Positions 5,425-6,447 of a DNA stretch of 6,447 nt are shown here, piece by piece; positions within the stretch are counted from its first letter, which is position 1, and each line of letters starts with the position of its first letter. Source of the DNA: an uncultured Clostridia bacterium (lineage in GTDB: Bacteria > Bacillota > Clostridia > Oscillospirales > Acutalibacteraceae). Position numbers and translations under genes: made by a program. A model generated the notes under the pieces. It had not been told where the DNA came from. It was given only the letters and a program-made list of their open reading frames with translations, and searched no databases. The stretch is taken from the NCBI GenBank assembly GCA_946409885.1, contig CAMJYF010000117.1, positions 1 to 6,447 on the forward strand, in the 5' to 3' direction.

Positions 5425-6243
5425 ATGAACAATACAACTCTTAAAAAAGAAGACTACGCCGAGCCCTGCTGTCCGTTTGAAAAGCCGGACGCGGTGCAGA
5501 CCATCCCCCTGCGGCGCGTCTTGGATAAGCTGGACGAATACTTCGCCAAGGACGACGCGGCGGGGGCGGAGCGCCATCTGAAATACTGGCTGGCGGAGGC
5601 GGAGCAGAACCGGGATGACCGGGGGAAGCTGTCGCTGCTCAACGAGCTGGTGGGCCTTTACCGCAAAACCGACCGGGAAGAAGCAGCCATGGCCGCCGCC
5701 GGACAGGCCGTGTCGCTGGCAAAGGCCATCGGACTGGAGGGCTCCGTCACCATGGGCACCACGCTGCTGAACTACGCCACCGCCTGCCGCGCCTTCGACC
5801 ATCCGGAAAAGGCGCTGGACCTCTATGAGCAGGCGCGGGGCCTGTACGAGGCCAACCTCTCCCCCGGGGACGGGCGTCTGGCGGGGCTGTACAACAACAT
5901 GGGCGTGACGCTGACCGCGCTGGAACGCTACGCCGAGGCCCGGGACCTGTACGAATCGGCGCTGGCCATCATCAGCCAAACCGAGGGCGGGCAGGCGGAC
6001 GAAGCCGTCACCTGGCTGAACCTGGCGGACCTGATCGGCAACGAAAAGGGGCTGGAACAGGGCGACGCAGCCATCCGGAAATGCCTCGACAAGGCCGAAG
6101 CGCTGCTGAACGACGAGGCCCTCCCCCACGACGGCTACTACGCCTTCGTCTGCGAAAAATGCGCCCCCACCTTCGCCTTTTACGGCTACTACTTTACGGC
6201 GAAGGAGCTGGAACAGCGGGCAAAAGCGATTTACGGAACATAA
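5425..6243 (+). CDS. TPR-repeat protein of unknown function with N-terminal CC and C-terminal CxxC
   Basis: This 272-residue, probably cytoplasmic protein consists mostly of helical tetratricopeptide-type repeats. Helix-turn-helix units are seen at about residues 27-60 (LDKLDEYF..GAERHLKYW), 65-100, 110-145 (LNYATACRAFDHPEKALDLYEQA) and 150-190 (LYNNMGVTLTALERYAEARD), with a further one after 195. TPRs bind partner proteins or peptides; no enzyme motif is visible. It begins MNNTTLKKEDYAEPCCPF, with adjacent cysteines C15-C16, and ends with VCEKCAPTF (C243, C246). The cysteine pairs could bind a metal or form disulfides, which is inference. The length and layout recall an uncharacterised clostridial TPR family. 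The ATG at 5425 is chosen over an in-frame TTG at 5389 because that TTG is the -35 box itself. It has no Shine-Dalgarno site and is monocistronic here. Confidence 0.82.
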   Translation: MNNTTLKKEDYAEPCCPFEKPDAVQTIPLRRVLDKLDEYFAKDDAAGAERHLKYWLAEAEQNRDDRGKLSLLNELVGLYRKTDREEAAMAAAGQAVSLAKAIGLEGSVTMGTTLLNYATACRAFDHPEKALDLYEQARGLYEANLSPGDGRLAGLYNNMGVTLTALERYAEARDLYESALAIISQTEGGQADEAVTWLNLADLIGNEKGLEQGDAAIRKCLDKAEALLNDEALPHDGYYAFVCEKCAPTFAFYGYYFTAKELEQRAKAIYGT

Positions 6244-6246
6244 AGC

Positions 6247-6363
6247 TGAACAATATGTAATTAGCAATTAGCAATGTGCAATCAGCAATGACGGAAGGGC
6301 TTCGCCCTTACCCATTTGAATTGCCAACCGCACACTTCCGCATTGCCGGTTGCATACTGTTCA
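6247..6363. repeat. Palindromic intergenic element with heptamer repeats (E3)
   Basis: The ends TGAACAATATG (6247-6257) and CATACTGTTCA (6353-6363) are inverted with one mismatch. Inside, GCAATGACGGAAG (6285-6297) pairs with CTTCCGCATTGC (6335-6346) apart from one extra A, and AAGGGC (6295-6300) pairs with GCCCTT (6304-6309) around a three-base loop. The left half holds an exact 7-base rhythm from 6259: AATTAGC twice, AATGTGC, AATCAGC and AATGACG. It begins three bases after the TPR stop codon. It is unlike E1 and E2 in sequence and has no coding capacity. It looks like a dispersed MITE-type palindrome that could also cap the TPR mRNA. Confidence 0.72.
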
Positions 6364-6447
6364 ATCATATAATTGCCGGCCGCAGGCCCCGCTGGACCCG
6401 TCAAGATTTTTGGACAAATAAAGTTCGTAAAATTTGAAAACTATCCG

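Noticed and set aside
6259..6293. CRISPR-like short repeats
   Set aside because: The units are only 7 bases and contiguous, without spacers; they are part of a palindromic element.
6364..6447. Promoter or gene start in the final A/T-rich stretch
   Set aside because: TTGGAC at 6410-6415 has no -10 box at a proper distance, and no ORF with an RBS begins before the window ends.

Overview
The window is about 6.4 kb of GC-rich DNA. Its layout, Clostridia-type Shine-Dalgarno sites (GAGGTGATC, GGAGGT), extended -10 promoters (TGn before TATAAT-like hexamers) and gut-type carbohydrate genes suggest an anaerobic Firmicute, most likely a GC-rich Oscillospiraceae/Ruminococcaceae-type gut bacterium. This is inferred from sequence style only; there is no rRNA or other marker gene to prove it. 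There are five convincing genes, all apparently intact, and no phage, CRISPR, tRNA or transposase gene.

Layout. Positions 1-200 hold a palindromic, MITE-like element (11-162) with a short shared flank. A sigma-A-type promoter then drives a two-gene operon: a ribulose-phosphate 3-epimerase-superfamily enzyme resembling D-allulose-6-phosphate 3-epimerase (283-969) and a ribokinase-like PfkB sugar kinase (966-1850) that overlaps it by four bases. A strong bidirectional hairpin terminator (1901-1938) separates this operon from a convergent minus-strand gene (2007-3029) for an exported alkaline-phosphatase-superfamily phosphodiesterase/phosphatase. A divergent promoter region (about 3083-3187) starts that gene leftward and a cytoplasmic GH3 beta-glycosidase rightward (3193-5259; beta-xylosidase/beta-glucosidase type). 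A second palindromic element (5277-5361) precedes a TPR-repeat protein gene (5425-6243) whose promoter predicts a leaderless mRNA. A third, unrelated palindromic element with heptamer repeats (6247-6363) follows it. The last 84 bases hold nothing I can call.

How the genes fit together. The epimerase and kinase form a plausible sugar-phosphate module: the kinase phosphorylates a pentose or ketohexose, and the epimerase inverts C3 of the product so it can enter central metabolism. The GH3 enzyme has no signal peptide, so it probably splits imported oligosaccharides. It has its own promoter, and a link to the kinase/epimerase pair is only suggested by proximity. The exported phosphodiesterase and the TPR protein have no clear functional tie to the sugar genes.

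The least ordinary content is non-coding. Three intergenic regions each carry a palindromic repeat element. The first two look like diverged members of one family because they share a GTAG-plus-arm design and a downstream flank. In the second copy that flank contains the -35 box of the TPR gene. I see no clear evidence of a wholly new multi-gene system.
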